Positions 6,825 through 7,025 of a stretch of 7,025 bases of DNA are shown here, piece by piece. This DNA is from Candidatus Solibacter sp. GTDB lineage: Bacteria; Acidobacteriota; Terriglobia; Bryobacterales; Bryobacteraceae. The notes under the pieces were generated by a model. That model did not search any database and was not told the DNA's origin. It was given only the letters and a program-made list of their open reading frames with translations. A program made the position numbers and the translations under genes. The stretch covers positions 1 through 7,025 of the forward strand of contig JADGNS010000245.1 in NCBI GenBank assembly GCA_017883355.1. Reading direction: 5' to 3'. Position 1 is the first letter of the stretch, and every line of letters starts with the position of its first letter.

Positions 6825-7025
6825 ATGAAACTTCAGAGCCATACGATTACTCAAGGACGAGACCGCGCTCCGGCGCGAGCCATGCTGAAGGCCATCGGGT
6901 TCACCGACGAAGATCTGGCCAAACCGATCATCGGGGTGGCCAATACCTGGATCGAAACCATGCCCTGCAATTACAACCTGCGCGAACTCGCCGTCAAGGT
7001 GAAGGAAGGCATCCGCGCGGCGGGC
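6825..7025 (+). CDS. ilvD: Dihydroxy-acid dehydratase IlvD, N-terminal part (cut by window edge)
   Basis: Only the first 67 codons lie in the window, with no stop. The enzyme dehydrates 2,3-dihydroxy-isovalerate and 2,3-dihydroxy-3-methylvalerate to the 2-keto acids of valine/leucine and isoleucine synthesis in the cytoplasm. The residues match the IlvD/Edd N-terminus: SHTITQGRDRAPARAML (5-21), GFTDEDLAKPIIGVANTW (25-42) and PCNYNLREL (47-55). Cys48 is the expected first iron-sulfur ligand; having Cys here, where the E. coli enzyme has PGHVHL, points to the [2Fe-2S] type. The start at 6825 gives the usual short N-terminus (about five residues before TIT); the Shine-Dalgarno sequence is weak. 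It lies 98 bases after the GH3 gene, and no functional link with it is evident. Phosphogluconate dehydratase (Edd) shares the fold, but the start sequence reads as IlvD. Confidence 0.93.
   Translation, partial: MKLQSHTITQGRDRAPARAMLKAIGFTDEDLAKPIIGVANTWIETMPCNYNLRELAVKVKEGIRAAG

Noticed and set aside
1..7025. CRISPR array, insertion sequence, tRNA or rRNA
   Set aside because: No regularly spaced repeats, transposase-like frame, terminal inverted repeats or RNA gene signatures were found by eye; genes fill almost all of the window.

Overview
The window is GC-rich DNA (G/C-ending codons, large spurious antisense ORFs) from a bacterium that exports much of its protein. The gene content (a DUF3160 protein, a secreted GH3 beta-glucosidase with Gly/Pro/Arg-rich linkers, and a CapA-type protein) fits a soil acidobacterium, perhaps of the Solibacter/Bryobacter group. 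That assignment rests on style and gene content and was not searched. Coding density is high, and I see no mobile element, tRNA, rRNA or CRISPR array.

Layout. Positions 1-4217 hold three minus-strand genes, probably one operon, transcribed right to left. First is a small secreted protein resembling the STY0301 family (3825-4217). After 47 bases comes a large exported protein with a propeller-like N-terminal half and a DUF3160 C-terminal half (919-3777). Overlapping its end by 25 bases is a CapA-family exported protein that runs off the left edge (1-943). Positions 4218-4332 form a 115-base divergent intergenic region with a strong ribosome binding site for the right-hand gene, a possible leaderless promoter for the left-hand operon and a short inverted repeat. 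Positions 4333-6726 encode a secreted glycoside hydrolase family 3 enzyme on the plus strand. After a 98-base spacer with small palindromes, ilvD (dihydroxy-acid dehydratase, branched-chain amino acid synthesis) starts at 6825 and leaves the window after 67 codons.

How the genes relate. The three left-hand proteins and the GH3 enzyme all carry export signals, so the window is mostly an envelope or extracellular locus. The GH3 enzyme would release glucose or another terminal sugar from oligosaccharides outside the cytoplasm. No TonB/SusCD transporter or further glycosidase lies beside it here, so it does not look like part of a classical polysaccharide utilisation locus. The left-hand operon has no assignable pathway. 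ilvD is a housekeeping gene that appears unrelated to its neighbours. No clearly new system is evident; the least understood part is the STY0301-like/DUF3160/CapA trio.
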